Assembly (NCBI GenBank): GCA_949361645.1
Contig: OX442431.1
Span: 1,979,122 to 2,043,121 of the forward strand
Reading direction: 5' to 3'
From: Spongilla lacustris
Lineage: Eukaryota > Porifera > Demospongiae > Spongillida > Spongillidae
Length of the DNA stretch: 64,000 nucleotides
Shown here piece by piece: positions 63,962 through 64,000 of the stretch. The translations under genes were made by a program, and so were the position numbers. The notes below the pieces were generated by a model. The model did not search any database. It was not told the origin of the DNA and worked only from the letters and a program-made list of their open reading frames with translations. How positions within the stretch are numbered: the first letter of the stretch is position 1; the number at the start of each line of letters is the position of its first letter.

Positions 63962-64000
63962 TGCAAAGCATGTTATTAGTGGACTCAATCAGTGGTGTAG

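Overview
The window is eukaryotic and almost certainly from an animal. Every convincing gene is split by GT-AG introns, and the genes include a metazoan-type class I phosphatidylinositol transfer protein, an animal-type sedoheptulokinase and a death-effector-domain protein. The gene mix, a low-to-moderate GC content, long runs of C or G and an abundance of foldback elements would fit a sponge or another early-branching marine invertebrate. That is inference; no marker in the window fixes the species.

Layout. From 0.4 to 9.4 kb there is a tandemly duplicated intronless seven-transmembrane receptor: a broken first copy (742-2199) split by a 553-bp TA-flanked miniature transposon, and an intact second copy (8417-9352). 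Between them lie foldback elements, a retroelement remnant and two weak membrane-protein-like exons. From 12.3 to 15.5 kb there is a tight divergent pair: sedoheptulokinase (minus, four exons) and a DUF4291 protein (plus, three exons). Their start codons are 65 bp apart around a perfect TGACGTCA palindrome. From 17.9 to 27.9 kb there are two tandem minus-strand paralogues with the same three-exon plan, a PH domain followed by a Pro/Gln/Tyr-rich tail. The second carries a Ty3/gypsy RNase H fragment and large pyrimidine-rich repeats in its second intron. From 27.9 to 34.3 kb I see transposon-derived DNA and no convincing gene. At 34.3-35.2 kb (minus) lies a DED-domain gene whose 3' end I could not complete. 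It is divergent from the PITP gene.

The PITP gene (35698-58050, plus) dominates the window: nine exons, two of them tiny (17 and 31 coding bases), encode a complete 265-residue protein. Its introns total about 21.5 kb and hold at least a dozen minisatellites with units of 12-37 bp, a pogo/Tigger transposase remnant, several miniature inverted-repeat elements and an inverted duplication over 5 kb across. Nearly all the long uninterrupted reading frames here (up to 489 codons) are products of these repeats, not genes. From 58 to 64 kb lies repeat DNA: a ~150-bp unit array present in both orientations, interrupted by a deleted hAT element with a 5-bp target duplication, plus hairpins and a long (GT)n tract.

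The genes do not form one pathway. Sedoheptulokinase feeds the pentose phosphate pathway. The PITP and the PH-domain paralogues both concern phosphoinositides or membranes. The DED protein would belong to apoptotic or immune adaptor signalling. I found no clear new multigene system. The most unusual signals are structural: a minisatellite that has copied a splice donor, an acceptor built from C14-(CA)n, and the inverted duplication.
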